From assembly GCA_963575645.1 (NCBI GenBank), contig OY754466.1, positions 10,270,001-10,334,000 on the forward strand: a DNA stretch of 64,000 nucleotides. The letters run 5' to 3'. This document shows positions 34,011 to 45,479 of this stretch, piece after piece; within the stretch, counting starts at the first letter, position 1; each line of letters starts with the position of its first letter. The notes beneath the pieces were generated by a model. It was not told where the DNA came from, ran no database searches, and saw only the letters and a program-made list of their open reading frames with translations. The position numbers and the translations under genes are program-made. Source of the stretch: Xanthostigma xanthostigma (Eukaryota; Arthropoda; Insecta; Raphidioptera; Raphidiidae).

Positions 34011-34630
34011 TCATTCATATTAATATTATAAATGCGAATGTAAGTTTGTTTGTTACGCTTTCACGCAAAAACTACTTAACCGATCATCATGAAACTTTGC
34101 ACATACACTCTTGAAGATATTAGAAGTAACATAGGATACTTTTTATTAAAAAAAAAAATAAAAATTTTTTACGAAAAATCATATCATATCATATTAATAT
34201 TATAAATGCGAATGTTTGTTACGCTTTCACGCAAAAACTACTTAACCGATCATCATGAAACTTTGCACATACACTCTTGAAGGTATTAGAAATAACATAG
34301 GATACTTTTTATTAAAAAAAAATAAAAAATTTTTACGAAAAATAAGAAATTTCATATTTTCATATTTTTAATATTATAAATGCGAATGTAAGTTTGTTTG
34401 TTACGCTTTCACGCAAAAACTACTTAACCGATCATCATGAAACTTTGCAAATACACTCTTGAAGGTATTAGAAGTAACATAGGATACTTTTTATTAAAAA
34501 AAAATATAAAATTTTTTACGAAAAATAAGAAAATTGTTTGTCAAAATATGTGCAATACCTCAACCCCTGATATGCATGTCAAAAGTCGATTTCCATCTCA
34601 ATCGCGGGCGTAGCCGCGGGTAGCGGCTAG
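34011..34630 (+). mobile_element. Helitron with three tandem 5' heads
   Basis: It starts TCATTCATATTAATATT and ends TAGCGGCTAG after the hairpin CGCGGGCGTAGCCGCG. The opposite arm of palindrome N gives the empty site (GTAAAA then TATCACT), proving insertion between A and T with no duplication, as for Helitrons. The 5' module (AATATTATAAATGCGAATGT, CTTAACCGATCATCATGAAA, AGGATACTTTTTATT) is repeated three times at about 34016, 34190 and 34370, with only one 3' end. Confidence 0.88.
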
Positions 34631-34997
34631 TATCACTATAAATTAGTATCCAGTATCGCCAGTCACTTTCCGCTGACCACAACTTCTGAAAGACGCTTTA
34701 AAGCTCAGAGAAAAATTAATGAACTTATTTTTAAATGCCTGATTTTTATATATGTTATTCAGACAACTATTAATTATATTTCAACATCCAGACAAATTGT
34801 AATGACCAAACATCTCCCCAGACGTAAAAAATAGGCATAAAGCTCTCGCGCTCATACTAACAGCTGACTATTTTTTACGTCTGGTGGGATGTTTGGTCAT
34901 TACAATTTGTCTAGCTGTTGAAATATAATTTTGTAATAGTTGTCTGAATAACATAATATATAAAAATCAAGCATTTAAAAATAAGTGAAGTTCTTTT

Positions 34998-35101
34998 TTA
35001 GATGAGTTAATAATTAATTTTTATATAATTAATTTTTCTATGTTGATAGCATTGTAACAATGGGTGTTTCTTAACAATTGTAGCAAACAGTAGCTACTAT
35101 A
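34998..35101 (-). mobile_element. Family B mini-retroposon in palindrome N
   Basis: On the minus strand it reads AGTAGCTACTGTTTGCTACA, AAGAAACACCCATTGTTACA, ATGCTATCAACATAG and then A-rich sequence ending in a run of A's. It is flanked by the 14-bp direct duplication AATAAGTGAAGTTC. The other arm of N lacks both insert and second duplication copy. A long duplication plus an A-rich 3' end indicates RNA-mediated insertion. Related copies are at 45480-45545, 46362-46450 and 53334-53510. Confidence 0.75.
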
Positions 35102-35414
35102 TAATAAGTGAAGTTCATTAATTTTTCTCTGAGCTTTAAAGCGTCTGTCAGAAGTTGTGGTCAGCGGAAAGTGACTGGCGATACTGGATACTAATTTATA
35201 GTGATATTTTACAAAACATATATAAATATCAGCCATTTAAATTTAAATTAAGTGACTCTTATTTTTACTCACCTTTCTCACCTGGTACCTGTACATTTGT
35301 CACAGACTCAATGATGGAGGTACGCCAAACGTTCTAAGTACATAAAACACTACTCAAAACGTAAGGTTTCATTTATTTAAAAATAGGTTGTGTCTGGCGG
35401 CTCTGGGATCTTGG

Positions 35415-36224
35415 GCTATTAGAGTCACAAATAAAAAATCTATCTATCTATAATTTTACTTGGTTATCTTTATGTAAGTTCAATGAGTATAAAGTTGCGT
35501 GTGATTAATTTTATTGTTTTCTTTTGTAGTCCATTGACTATTATACTGAGCGTAAAATTAATAGAAAATGTGAACTTGTTCCAGAAGAAAGCAAAGCTTA
35601 TAAAATTGATGAGAGATGGGCCAAGAGTTGGGATTGTTATAATCTATGAAGGAACATAAATATTTGTGACAAATTATCCCTTTCAGGAAGGCTCATGTGT
35701 GGATTTTATTTTAATTAAATTTTGGACAAGGATAAGTATTAACATTGTAAACATACAACTCAATATTACTGTCTCTTTTGGCTCACAATTATAAATTCAC
35801 TTAAATTAGTTAATAGTTGCCATATGTTAAGTTATGTATGTGCTTTAGAGTTTAGACCACATGACTGAAGTAAAACTTCTTCCTGCCATAATTTGTTATT
35901 ATTCACTCGAAATATCACAAAATATGAAGTTTAGAATGAATTTACATTTGATTCACTTTAAACGCCAAGTATGTGTCATTCTATTGTTAGTATTCCTTAT
36001 ATTTTGGGCCACCTGATGGCGCCAAGTATCTATCATTCTATATTTAGTGTGCTTATATTTTCGGCCACCTGATGGCGTTACTAGCTTATACAAAAACATT
36101 AAAATAACATGATGATGCTATTTTAATGTTTTTGTATAATATTTATAGGAATTGTTGTTTATAACTGTATTGTAAAACGTATAACTACTTACTATTTTTT
36201 TATTATTTTTTTACTATTTATATT
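35415..36224. other. Gene-free stretch with family T fragment
   Basis: 35860-36085 is an inverted relative of the family T element (two copies of GGCCACCTGATGGCG). A short inverted repeat around ATTAAAATAACATGATGATG lies at about 36095-36140. The rest is anonymous. Confidence 0.5.
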
Positions 36225-36510
36225 TTTTTGACGTGATAACGTCTTATAAATTGATGAAACACCGGCTGCATGCACGAAAAAGTGTAACGTTCCGAAAAGT
36301 GTAACGTTCCGAAAAGTGTAACTCATAAAAGTATGCAATTTTTCATCAATGTTTCTTTATGACGTTATCACGAAAAAACTATCGTCCGTAAACCGACTTT
36401 ACAGACAACCAATTTTTTTACTATTTTGTCTGTCAACTAGATACCTGAGGATGTCGGAATAAAACCGACGAAACGTCGTATTATGAATAAATGAGTCAAA
36501 ACGCATTTAT
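36225..36510 (+). mobile_element. Repeat with hammerhead-like motif (Penelope-type)
   Basis: Three tandem units of AAAAGTGTAACGTTCCG type (about 36282-36328) lie between inverted copies of GTGATAACGTC. The 3' part holds CUGAGGA (36445-36451), a stem GUCGG/CCGAC and GAAACGUC (36470-36477). Such minimal hammerhead ribozyme motifs with a self-complementary ACGU are known from Penelope-like retroelements. No reverse transcriptase is present, so this would be a non-autonomous or terminal fragment. Confidence 0.55.
36440..36484 (+). ncRNA. Hammerhead ribozyme-like motif
   Basis: Core order CUGAGGA, stem-loop II (GUCGG, loop AAUAAAA, CCGAC), GAAACGUC. Flanks GAUAC and GUAUU pair as a 5-bp stem I (one wobble) on either side of the expected cleavage site after GUC. 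One unpaired U sits between CUGAGGA and stem II, and stem III is only ACGU, which in this family can form between two molecules. Activity is therefore uncertain. Confidence 0.5.
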
Positions 36511-36947
36511 TGGTCTTTTCATCTGATTCCTCATTACGAATATATTTAATTAAAAAATGACAAAAATAAATAAAATATCTCGATTTTTATAAGAAATTAT
36601 TCACAGTCGGATAGATATAATCTGTTTTCAACGGTTGCTGGGAATGTTCAATTTTATATTGGTACGGTAATGTTTAACGTACGTCATGCGGAGCTTCACA
36701 GTCGTGTTGTATTGCCCCATCGAATGATGAATCAATCTAAACCATGGCACGTGATATGAACGGCAAAACAAGCGCGCAGCGTTCAAAGAATGAATAATAC
36801 AGGTTGTTTCTATTGCATTGCTGTTATAGGTAGACGTAGGTACATGACCTTGAATGAAGCTGGAAGAGAAATGCGAAAAACGAATTTTTTTAGTGATTTG
36901 CATCTGGGTTCCGTAATCCGTATAGCATCCGACTCTCTGAACTTGCT

Positions 36948-37004
36948 TAAAAAATCTGAATTCCGAATATGTAAGCAGTAACTTATTCGGAATTCAGATT
37001 TTTT
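36948..37004. repeat. 24-bp-arm hairpin
   Basis: TTAAAAAATCTGAATTCCGA and its complement flank a loop of about 14 nt. The stem is perfect for most of its length and has a terminator-like shape. Short reading frames through it are side effects. Confidence 0.7.
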
Positions 37005-37238
37005 AGTTAATAATAGGGGTCCCATTTAGAAGTCACGTAGATTTATATACCAACAGGTTACCGTCAGGACTCAAAGCTGAATTTACCAATTTCGCAAGTC
37101 TTATTTGGATACTGATAATAATGAGGATTATAGTGATCGAAAATTATCAGCACTTTATTACTGAATATATGGTTTTTGGCTGCTTGGTAAAGACAAATAA
37201 AACCTTCAAGAATGACATTCATGTATGCTCTGCTTAAG

Positions 37239-38111
37239 GACGTAGTCCTATGTTCAGGCTCGTTTACAAGCGTTATTTCAGAATTTTTTTTTAATGACAA
37301 AATAATGTACAATGTTTTCAATTTTGTTACATGTTTTTACTGACATCGTAAACTAAGAATAAGCTTAATTTTACGCCATTTTATAATTGTTTTTTTAACC
37401 TAAAGTAGACAAATTTAAATGGAGGTAGGTGGGTAGCGCGGGTGATAACGTCACTTGGAGTCAACTGAATTATAAAAATTAAATTGGTTATTGTTTCGTA
37501 GGCTTGTGGCTCTATCCCGTACTAGAAATAAACATTTTTATTGATAAATAACAAAATGACGGGTTTTAGAAAAAAAACAACGAGAAAATCGTGATTTTTT
37601 CGTTGAAAATCTGTTAAAAAATAGAAATAATTTTTATAATTAAGTAATTCTAGTACCGGACGGAGCTATTGTTGTGTAGAATACCCTGTGCAAAATTGAA
37701 AGCAATCGGTTGTATACAATTGTTTCAATCACCCGCGCCGCTTAGAAAAACGTAGTTTTGAGAAAAACGCGTTTAAAGTTTTAATTTCAGATTTCTTACA
37801 AAAAAATAAAACTGAATATTTACACTTATCAGCTATGCCTGGTGTATAGTAAACCTTCCGTTTCTTCAAAGGCATCGTTTTCTGCTAATTTTTTTGCGAG
37901 AGTATAAGGGTAACGTGATAACAATTGAGAGGTAAGAACAGGTAAGAATTTACCGTAAGACCGTTGCTGCTCTCGAGTATTTGCTATAGCTTTGTAAATA
38001 TTTAATATTTGGATCTAAAATTTTTACAGTATTTTCTCAATATATTATACTTACTAAAAATGTAAAAAAAATAAATTAGTTTTTTCAAAACCAGAACACC
38101 AGACTACGTCC
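37239..38111. mobile_element. TTAA-flanked element Y (piggyBac-like target)
   Basis: The ends GGACGTAGTCCTATGTTC and GAACACCAGACTACGTCC are flanked on both sides by TTAA (37235-37238 and 38112-38115), the piggyBac target duplication. The 873-bp interior is AT-rich and non-coding. The termini do not look like classical piggyBac CCC ends, so superfamily is inferred from the target only. Confidence 0.7.
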
Positions 38112-38115
38112 TTAA

Positions 38116-39487
38116 GAACTTATCTAATTATTACCTTAAATATGAAATTTAACCAATTTAATGTTTATATAATATTAATTTTTTTAAAGAAAACTGAAAT
38201 TCAATTTCCAGCTAATAAATTGTGTGGTTAATGTATTTTTTGATAACGATGCTATTAAAATTCCCCGTTAGAAACGATAAAGTTTATAAAATAAACATTT
38301 TAAAATGTCGTAAAACATAATTGGTTATCTCGCTGTACCAGTTTCTGCTTCCACCTTTTTGAGGTGTTATTGTTGTACATTGAGGGACGTTCCTTCATAA
38401 TTTAAATTATTAATTATTATTCAATTAACAGTGTTTGTGTTCCAGACTATACACAAAAGATAATTTAAAATTAGAATGTAGATAAAACAGTGATCTCAAA
38501 CCCAACGACATTATAAATTATATGGTATTTGTAATTATTGCGTAATAACATTAATCCCCTTATGAACTAATAAAGTTATATGTAAGTACTACAAATATAC
38601 TATAAATTCAAAATTTCAGGAATGAGCCATATAATGATGCTGGCTTACAGAAAGCATTGTCAAAAAATCTAGTCTGACATTGTGATCATATTTTAGCACT
38701 CTAATGAATAATGACTAATGACGTTAACACATTTCTTGTCTTGTAAAACATTAGATTGTACTTATACAAAAACAAATGATTGATCCACAGAAAAAAAAAA
38801 CGGTCAAGTGAGATAAGCCGATCAATCGGACTCGTGGCGACCGTCAACAACCTTTTTTTACAGATGGGTGTCTTCGGAGTAGTACAACTCATGTGGAGAT
38901 TTATGCTTGAAAAATTTTTTATACACTACCTACTAAATATTAATAAATATATCATAAATAGTTCAAAGTTTTATCTTTTTATTGGTCGTCAAAAAAAAAT
39001 AAATATAAATAAAAATTCAAAGAATAATCACTTCTCGTATAAGAACTTGAGAGCTGGATGTCATCATGTCTGTGATGGAAGAGCCGGCAAACGTAAAACG
39101 TTTGGGTTTTCTGTATTAAGAGAAGAATCAACGAAGTTGACGATATAGAGCTATACGTATATCTTAACTCCTGGAGAGAATTAATTAATTCAGTTTGTAA
39201 GAATCGACAGAACTGCACACAGATTGCATTTGAAAATTACAACTTAATCTTGAAATAAATAATTCAGTACAAACAGAATTTTAATTATTTTTGGTATCTG
39301 ATGGAAAATGTTCTTTCTATAATATAAACGAAGTTTCAAATGACAAAGCAATCAGTAGCGTACTGTAATACTGTAAATCGATCTGATGAATTATTTTCCG
39401 ACATCAAACTATTACATTGCGGTAATCGTTTGAATGTTATTTTTCAGTAAAATTCTACAAAATTCGAGGAGGTTGTATGCTTATAAG
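38116..39487. other. Gene-free stretch
   Basis: AT-rich DNA. A 122-residue frame at 38780-39148 has low-complexity composition and no domain features, so I do not call it. No complete mobile element recognised. Confidence 0.45.
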
Positions 39488-40052
39488 TAGTGTTGGGCAT
39501 AGTCGATACATTTCAATAATCGAATGAATCGAAATAATCGGTTTTTATAATCGAAAGATCATTCGAATTATCGATTATGAATGATAAATCGAATGATCAT
39601 TCGAATTATCGATTATGAATGATGCGCAAACCTGGCAGTTTATAATTTCGTTTTATATACTTTTACAGTGTAAGCGAATGATCATTCAAAAATCAAAACA
39701 TCGATTATGAATTATGTGCTAACTTTGCAATTTCGATTTGTTAATATTACTTAACACAATATTAATAATGGAATCACTGATATGATCGAATAGAAATAGA
39801 AATATATTTTTAATCCCTAGATGGATACATCGTCAATTTACATAATGAGTTAAACATTAAAATTGAAATTTAATGCAGAAACCGAATGATATATCAATAT
39901 ATCATATTACATTCGACAGTCGGGATTAGTATTCATTTCATATTTCATAATCGATTGAAGCGAATGATATCTCGGTTGCCATAATCGAATGATCGATTAT
40001 TCGGCCATAATCGAAATATTTCGATTATATCATTCGTAATCGCCCAACACTA
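39488..40052. mobile_element. hAT-type MITE with TCGAATGAT subterminal repeats
   Basis: The ends TAGTGTTGGGC and GCCCAACACTA are flanked by a perfect 8-bp duplication, CTTATAAG (39480-39487 and 40053-40060). Both subterminal regions carry many copies of ATCGAATGATCATTCGA- and TCGATTAT-type words. No transposase. The exact duplication suggests a relatively young copy. Confidence 0.92.
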
Positions 40053-40191
40053 CTTATAAGCTATGCCTTTACACACTGCGAACTCGGTTAACTTGAGGTT
40101 CTATCCTGAAACGGTCAGTGCTACTGCTGCACCGTATCGAGTGTTGGAAGGTTTGCGACGATTGTTATTGTTTCTTACGTATCAAGTTTAA

Positions 40192-40890
40192 GGGGTTACG
40201 CCACCTCAAAAAATCGTTTTTTTTTAGGGTATAGATGAATTGTTTATACCTTTGAGAATATTTTAAGCGTTTAACTATTCCAAAATTCAAACTATTACCG
40301 AAGTTATAGCAATAACGAGTTCATTTTAGTCATAGAACATTCAATCAGTTAGTTTTTTCTTTTGCGTTTTTCTCGAAACTGCATTTTCAAAACGGTGTAC
40401 CTACACGATATTTCAAGATGCACTAAACCGATTTGAATAAAATTTACAACACTTATTTTATATATTATCTATAATGTGACGTAGGATTTTTTGATTGGGT
40501 ACCGTGTTCAAAAGTTATAAATTTTTCAAACTTAAAATTTCAATGAAAATACGAGTTTTTTAAAAAAACAGCCGTCATTTCTACAATAAAATTTAAAAAT
40601 TTTTATCCTACGTCACATTGTAGCTATTTTCCTTTTTTTTATGTTTCTGACAATGCCTAACAAAGAAATCGTGTACACCATCAGCAAGGATTTTCAAAAG
40701 AGGATCCTACTTTTCGGCTCATATCTCCGCCAATTTTAAAATTTTTTTTTAATCCTCAGTATTACAAATTGTTCATAAAACTACTATATATAGGTAATAT
40801 GTGTAAAATAAATTTTATATACCCAACGGCTGCGCCAAAAAATAGTTTCTTTTTATACCTAGTTTCCGACAACCAAGGTGGCCTAACCCC
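40192..40890. mobile_element. TTAA-flanked element Z (piggyBac-like target)
   Basis: The ends GGGGTTACGCCACCT and AGGTGGCCTAACCCC are flanked by TTAA (40188-40191 and 40891-40894). The interior contains ACGTCACATTGTAGC and its inverted counterpart TAATGTGACGTAGGA, giving an additional internal palindrome. Non-coding. Confidence 0.75.
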
Positions 40891-41512
40891 TTAATAAGAT
40901 ATTTTTTCTAGAATGATATGTACACGTTTTTTTCATTTTAAAATTGTGCTTACTATAATCGTAAAACGTTTTTTTTTTAAACAAAACTTTAAATATATAA
41001 ATCAATTAGGTACGCCTATGGAAAAGCAATAAAATTTCATCTTTAACTTGGAACCAAGGTCATGAATCCGTCAGTAGCCATATTAAAAGGCCAGCCTCCG
41101 AGAAATGCTTCTAGTTTCTTATTTCTTGAACTAGTATCTATTGATAAAAAGGAATAAAAAATGCCAAGTTTAACCACCTTTGAATATCTTTTAAATCATT
41201 GTTGAATGTTTGCGTGATAATATTATTCATAGGTTTGTTTGATTAAACTTAAGATTAAAAACTGTTTCTTAATAAATTTCGTGTGCTTTTATTTTCACTA
41301 ATAGCACAGACAAATTAATCAGTTGTACTTTCAATTTACATATTACGGTATTCCCCATTTAAAATTATTCACATTGTGTTTGAACAGTATTTTTTTTTTT
41401 GAATAAATTTCGTATTGTTCTGATAATAATCTGCTCAATTTATTGTTAAAATTTCCATTTAGACTGTAACAATAAACTTTTTTGAAAAAATAACGGCTAT
41501 ATCGTAAACTAG

Positions 41513-41874
41513 GTATGATAGTAAAAATTAACAGGAAAATAGCCAATAAATACACAGATGAAATATTATATATTCATGTATGTTTTAATACGTTCGACGT
41601 TTCGTGGATATCTTTGTCCACATCATCAGGAATCTAAAATTTATAATACCTACGAAAAATTTTGCAAAACAAGAAAAATAACATAGGTATTGACATAAAC
41701 AATAATACTTACCTACGATTAAAGAAAAGAGAATATATTAAAATGAAAATTTTACAAATAAAATTCAAAGATATCCACGAAACGTCGAACGTACTTACTA
41801 AAAAATATATGAATATAATATAATATTTTATCTGGGTATTTATTGGCTATTTTTCTGTTAATCTTTACTATCAT
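41513..41874. mobile_element. Palindromic repeat P with hammerhead-like motif
   Basis: Arms of about 95-100 bp (ATGATAGTAAAAATTAACAG outer end, CCAATAAATACACAGATG) enclose a spacer of about 150 bp. At the inner end of the left arm, minus strand 41596-41629 reads CUGAUGA, stem GUGGA/UCCAC and GAAACGUC. The right arm keeps only the GAAACGTC half (about 41778-41785). No protein. Confidence 0.65.
41596..41629 (-). ncRNA. Hammerhead ribozyme-like motif
   Basis: The canonical CUGAUGA is followed by one extra U, a 5-bp stem GUGGA/UCCAC with an 8-nt loop, and GAAACGUC. Stem I can form only about three pairs (UUC with GAA). It looks like a decayed relative of the motif at 36440-36484. Confidence 0.45.
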
Positions 41875-42761
41875 TGTAACAATAAAGCAAAAACAAATTG
41901 TTTAAAAGCAAGTTTTTTCCTTGTCTAACAGTCAAATTTGGTTTTTGAAAATATCTATTAGTAATTTTATGGCACTTTTTAAATTGTATAAGAAGCCGAC
42001 AGGCGACAGCAAACAGACAGATGGGCATAGGTATATAATCAAAATCAATCAGCAAAATTAATGTTTCCCCACAAGAATTCTCTATAAAATTATACTCAGA
42101 AACTTTTAAATCTGGCGGAGTAACTGCACGGTACTTTTTTTTGGAAAATGATTCCTTGGTTCAAGTCTATAGAAAACTTCGCTATGTGTAACATCAAAGA
42201 CGTGAAATATAGCGCCATTGGCCGGCGAACCCACTGCCACTCTTATACATGTCAAATGAGACAACTAGTAAAAAGTGAATTTAAATTAAATGCAACATCA
42301 AAGCTTTAAACCAAATGTGAAAAAAGAAAAGTTAATGAAAACTGTGATCAAATATTTCAATGATGTTAGCTAACATCACTATTGTTTTATGTATTATTAC
42401 AATTATTAATAATGCAGCATTTGCGAATTACCTTTTATATCAGTACATGTGCCGTAATAATGCCAGCTTTCGCCGATAAGCGCGCACGGTCGTTCAGCGT
42501 CTTCCGTCCAAGCAGTTGTACATAGCGAATTGCTTTGAAATTTTCACTATAATATGAGCAAATTACCGAAATAAAAAACAGAATTTAAATTCATAAAAAT
42601 ATCATTTATTACAATAACAAATTATTACAAATGAACCTAACAATTTATTTATAGGTATATGGGGTTATCTACGATTAAGACGTTTTTTTAGGAAACATTC
42701 TGAATGAACAGGTAACTTTGTTTTATAACACTGATTGAAAATACCGATTTGGATAAAATTT

Positions 42762-43667
42762 TTAGATAAGGTATATTTCATCATATAACTCTGTCACAGA
42801 AGTACTCATCTTAGTTGTTGCAGTAAGAATACGTTTAAGATCACGTGTACTTAGAGATTTATTGTCAATCGCCATTTTTAAAACAGTTGGCAAAAGATGC
42901 AGTATCGAATTATCAGTTAGGGTGGCCAATAAAATATCAAAACTGAATTTAGAGTTCTTGACAACGGCCTCAATTTCTGAATAACTACCATATTTAACTA
43001 GTAAAACATGAACACATGTTTTGGAATAAGAAGATTCGCAGATTCGATGTTGTTTTACATGAATGCTTGAAATAATTATATTTAAAATATAGTTTTTTTG
43101 GCTACAGTCAAGTTTATTGAAAAGAAATCCGAAATTTCTAACACTGTGATACTTCGATAGTTCATAAGACATTAGTTCTGTTATTTCATCATTACTGTAT
43201 GATCTGCTGTCAAGAATACACTCATATGCTTCCGGATAAAACCAAATTGCGCGCTGAATTTGGAATCTACGGAAAACTGCATCACAATCATAATATTTCG
43301 CAATGAGGAGACGATCTCTTTCATTAAATAGTCCTCTCTTTGACAATAATTTTCTTAGGGTTTTTTCGATGTTAATTTCTCCATTAGTTTTCCAATGAAA
43401 AGGTACGTATTTTTGTATAACATCATATTGTTCGCAATCAACTTCAAACTTGACATAATCGTAATATATAACATTTGCGGATAATATTAAATCCTGATGA
43501 AGTCGTTCAGGCAGTGGTAATTCAAGAATGTTTCTTACAGCTGTTTTGATAAATTTGCCCGACAATACTCTGACTTCGTATTTAAACACATCTGCGCTTG
43601 TCAGCTTCGCGACTATCACATTTTTTGCTAAATTAGCTAAAGCTGGTAATTTGTACTCTACACTCAT
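42762..43667 (-). CDS. Intronless protein of unknown function, 301 residues
   Basis: By far the longest open frame outside the LINE, and I do not recognise the family. The start ATG at 43665-43667 (MSVEYKLPALANLAKN) sits in a good insect context (AACAATG). AATAAA signals follow on the minus strand near 42643-42650 and 42606-42611. The product looks all-helical. An N-terminal segment (about 1-45) rich in L/A/V helices is followed by ELPLPERLHQDLIL, reminiscent of short F-box or SOCS-like helical segments, though too weak to assign. A charged middle (TLRKLLSKRGLFNERDRLLI) is followed by Leu/Ile-rich repeats such as DILLATLTDNSILHLLPTVL. No signal peptide or clear membrane segment. Being uninterrupted in a repeat-rich genome suggests a single-exon gene or a retrocopy. 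It is bracketed by repeats P and M. Confidence 0.6.
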   Translation of the reverse strand: MSVEYKLPALANLAKNVIVAKLTSADVFKYEVRVLSGKFIKTAVRNILELPLPERLHQDLILSANVIYYDYVKFEVDCEQYDVIQKYVPFHWKTNGEINIEKTLRKLLSKRGLFNERDRLLIAKYYDCDAVFRRFQIQRAIWFYPEAYECILDSRSYSNDEITELMSYELSKYHSVRNFGFLFNKLDCSQKNYILNIIISSIHVKQHRICESSYSKTCVHVLLVKYGSYSEIEAVVKNSKFSFDILLATLTDNSILHLLPTVLKMAIDNKSLSTRDLKRILTATTKMSTSVTELYDEIYLI

Positions 43668-44028
43668 TGTTTTTAACACGTTTGTAATAATTTCAAAATT
43701 ATATTTATCTTCTAAAATGTTTTCTTTTTAACTCGTTTTCAATAATTTTATTATACTTATGTTCAAAAATACTATATTATTTAGTTGGTCACTTTTTCAA
43801 AATGTTCATATTTAAACTGTGTTTGCACTTCCGATTATATTCTAGAAGAAAAAATAAACTTTGTATTCACACTAAAATATATTATTTTAGCGAGGTACGT
43901 GCGTGGTGTCAACGCAAAGAAAGTTAAAATATATCTTGCTTCTATTCGTATTACTATAATATTATGAATACTGAAATTTGATTTTAAATAGTAATTTACC
44001 AGGATACGGTACCATGGAGATTTCCAAG

Positions 44029-44163
44029 CAGCCAGCAAACGGACACTGAACCGTCACTGTCATGCGCAGATAGTTAAAACGTGTTCCAAAACCTATACAG
44101 TCTCGTCTTAGCTACTGCGCATGCGCGTGACGGTTTTGATACCGTTTGCTGGCTGCTTGGAAC
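44029..44163. mobile_element. Family M MITE, copy 2
   Basis: CCAAGCAGCCAGCAAACGG on the left and CGTTTGCTGGCTGCTTGGAA on the right form the inverted ends. The centre carries GCGCATGCGCGTGACGG. It matches 14786-14913. The left terminus has diverged and a TA target is not evident. Confidence 0.7.
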
Positions 44164-44305
44164 GTACCCAAATCTACCTGATTAGTAGAATTTTGGATTA
44201 ATTTAGGAACTTTAAAGAATCAGCATCTAACATTTGAGATAAATTTATTTGAATTCCACCTCTAAATTAACAGAAAAGTACTCTGATTTTACCGGGGACA
44301 GGAAC

Positions 44306-44990
44306 CACTATTTTTCACCAAAATAAACGTTTCAAATTTTTTTCACTTGTAGAAAAACATAAAATTACACAGTTTCTAAAATAAAACAATTAGCATTTTT
44401 CATATAAATTTTCAGAGTATTTTTTCCAATGAAAGGTATATAGTATTATTTATCCTTTTTCTATACATATGCATGTCTGTATTGACATTTCACTTTAACA
44501 AATGATTAGATACTTTCTATTCATAACATGGCGTCCATAATATAATTTTTATCAACTCGTTTTTTAAAATAGGTGTACCTACCTACCTAGTTTTAAAATT
44601 TACGTGAAAAATGCTAATTTTATTTTAGAAACTGTGTAATTTTATGTTTTTCTACAAGTGAAAAAAATTTTAAACGTTTAAGATGGTATGAGTTATTTTA
44701 AAAAGAATGACAGTGTCGAACTGCTATGCCCATTTCACTTCATGGACAATCAGACCAAAAACTTGGTTATATATTTTCCAATGAAAGGTATATATTATAA
44801 TATTTATCCTTCTTCTATACACATGCATTTCTGTATTAACATTTCACTTTAACACATGATTAGTTATTAAAATAGGTGTAGTTTTAAAATTTACTTGAAA
44901 AATGCTAATTTTATTTTAGAAACTGTAGTTTTATGTTTTCATGCAGGTGAAAAAAATTTGAAACGTTTATTTTAGTGAAAAATAGTGGTT
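44306..44990. mobile_element. Inverted-repeat element AA with internal duplication
   Basis: Outer arms contain ACCACTATTTTTCACCAAAA and its complement (TGAAAAATAGTGGTT), then TTTTTTTCACTTGTAG and related words. Internally a segment of about 220-260 bp starting CCAATGAAAGGTATAT is present twice as a direct repeat (about 44425-44690 and 44768-44960), so the right arm sequence occurs twice. Non-coding. Confidence 0.65.
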
Positions 44991-45479
44991 CTGAAACCGT
45001 TCACTTATCGACCTGTCTCCGAACTTTTGTTGCGAAGACACAAAATATTAAAAGAAATCACAAAACACTTAACACTTCTAGACGCATGTTTCGTTAGCCA
45101 TTTTTATCAACATTATACACTAGTAAGACACTTATTTCAGCTACAATGCAAAATAAGAAAATTTATTTTCAAGCGATGTCACTGTTGGAACTCAAACCCG
45201 AAACTTCCACTCTCTCGGCGGACGAATTAAGTATTATCAATTACTCTACAATCACATATCCGAACAATCATCAACTCTCATAATAAAGCTTTGCAACTGT
45301 ATTTCACGTACTCCAACAGCTAATTTTTACATTAAACTTAGTTGAGTATGAACCTTCACTAAAACGAGAATCACTTCTAAGTTTGAATCAAAAGGTGAAT
45401 TTTTTTCTTATTGTTAACTCTGATAAACAACAAAGAAAACATTCCGGTAGTGACGTTGTTTGAAAATATTTTACTTGTA

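Larger units (their letters stand above)
33852..35412. mobile_element. Large palindromic (foldback) element N
   Basis: The outer ends are AAGATCCCAGAGCCGCCAG and its complement. After removing a Helitron (34011-34630) from the left arm and a retroposon (about 34998-35101 plus its duplication) from the right, the arms are near-identical over roughly 380-430 bp and meet at about 34850. The right arm has about 58 bp near 35305-35362 missing from the left. A terminal fragment of the same family may lie near 17185 (GGTCTGGGATCTTGG). No coding capacity. It should extrude or fold strongly as single-stranded DNA or RNA. Confidence 0.85.

Noticed and set aside
38780-39148. 122-residue plus-strand frame
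   Set aside because: Low-complexity K/N/I-rich stretches and AT-driven codon use; no recognisable features.
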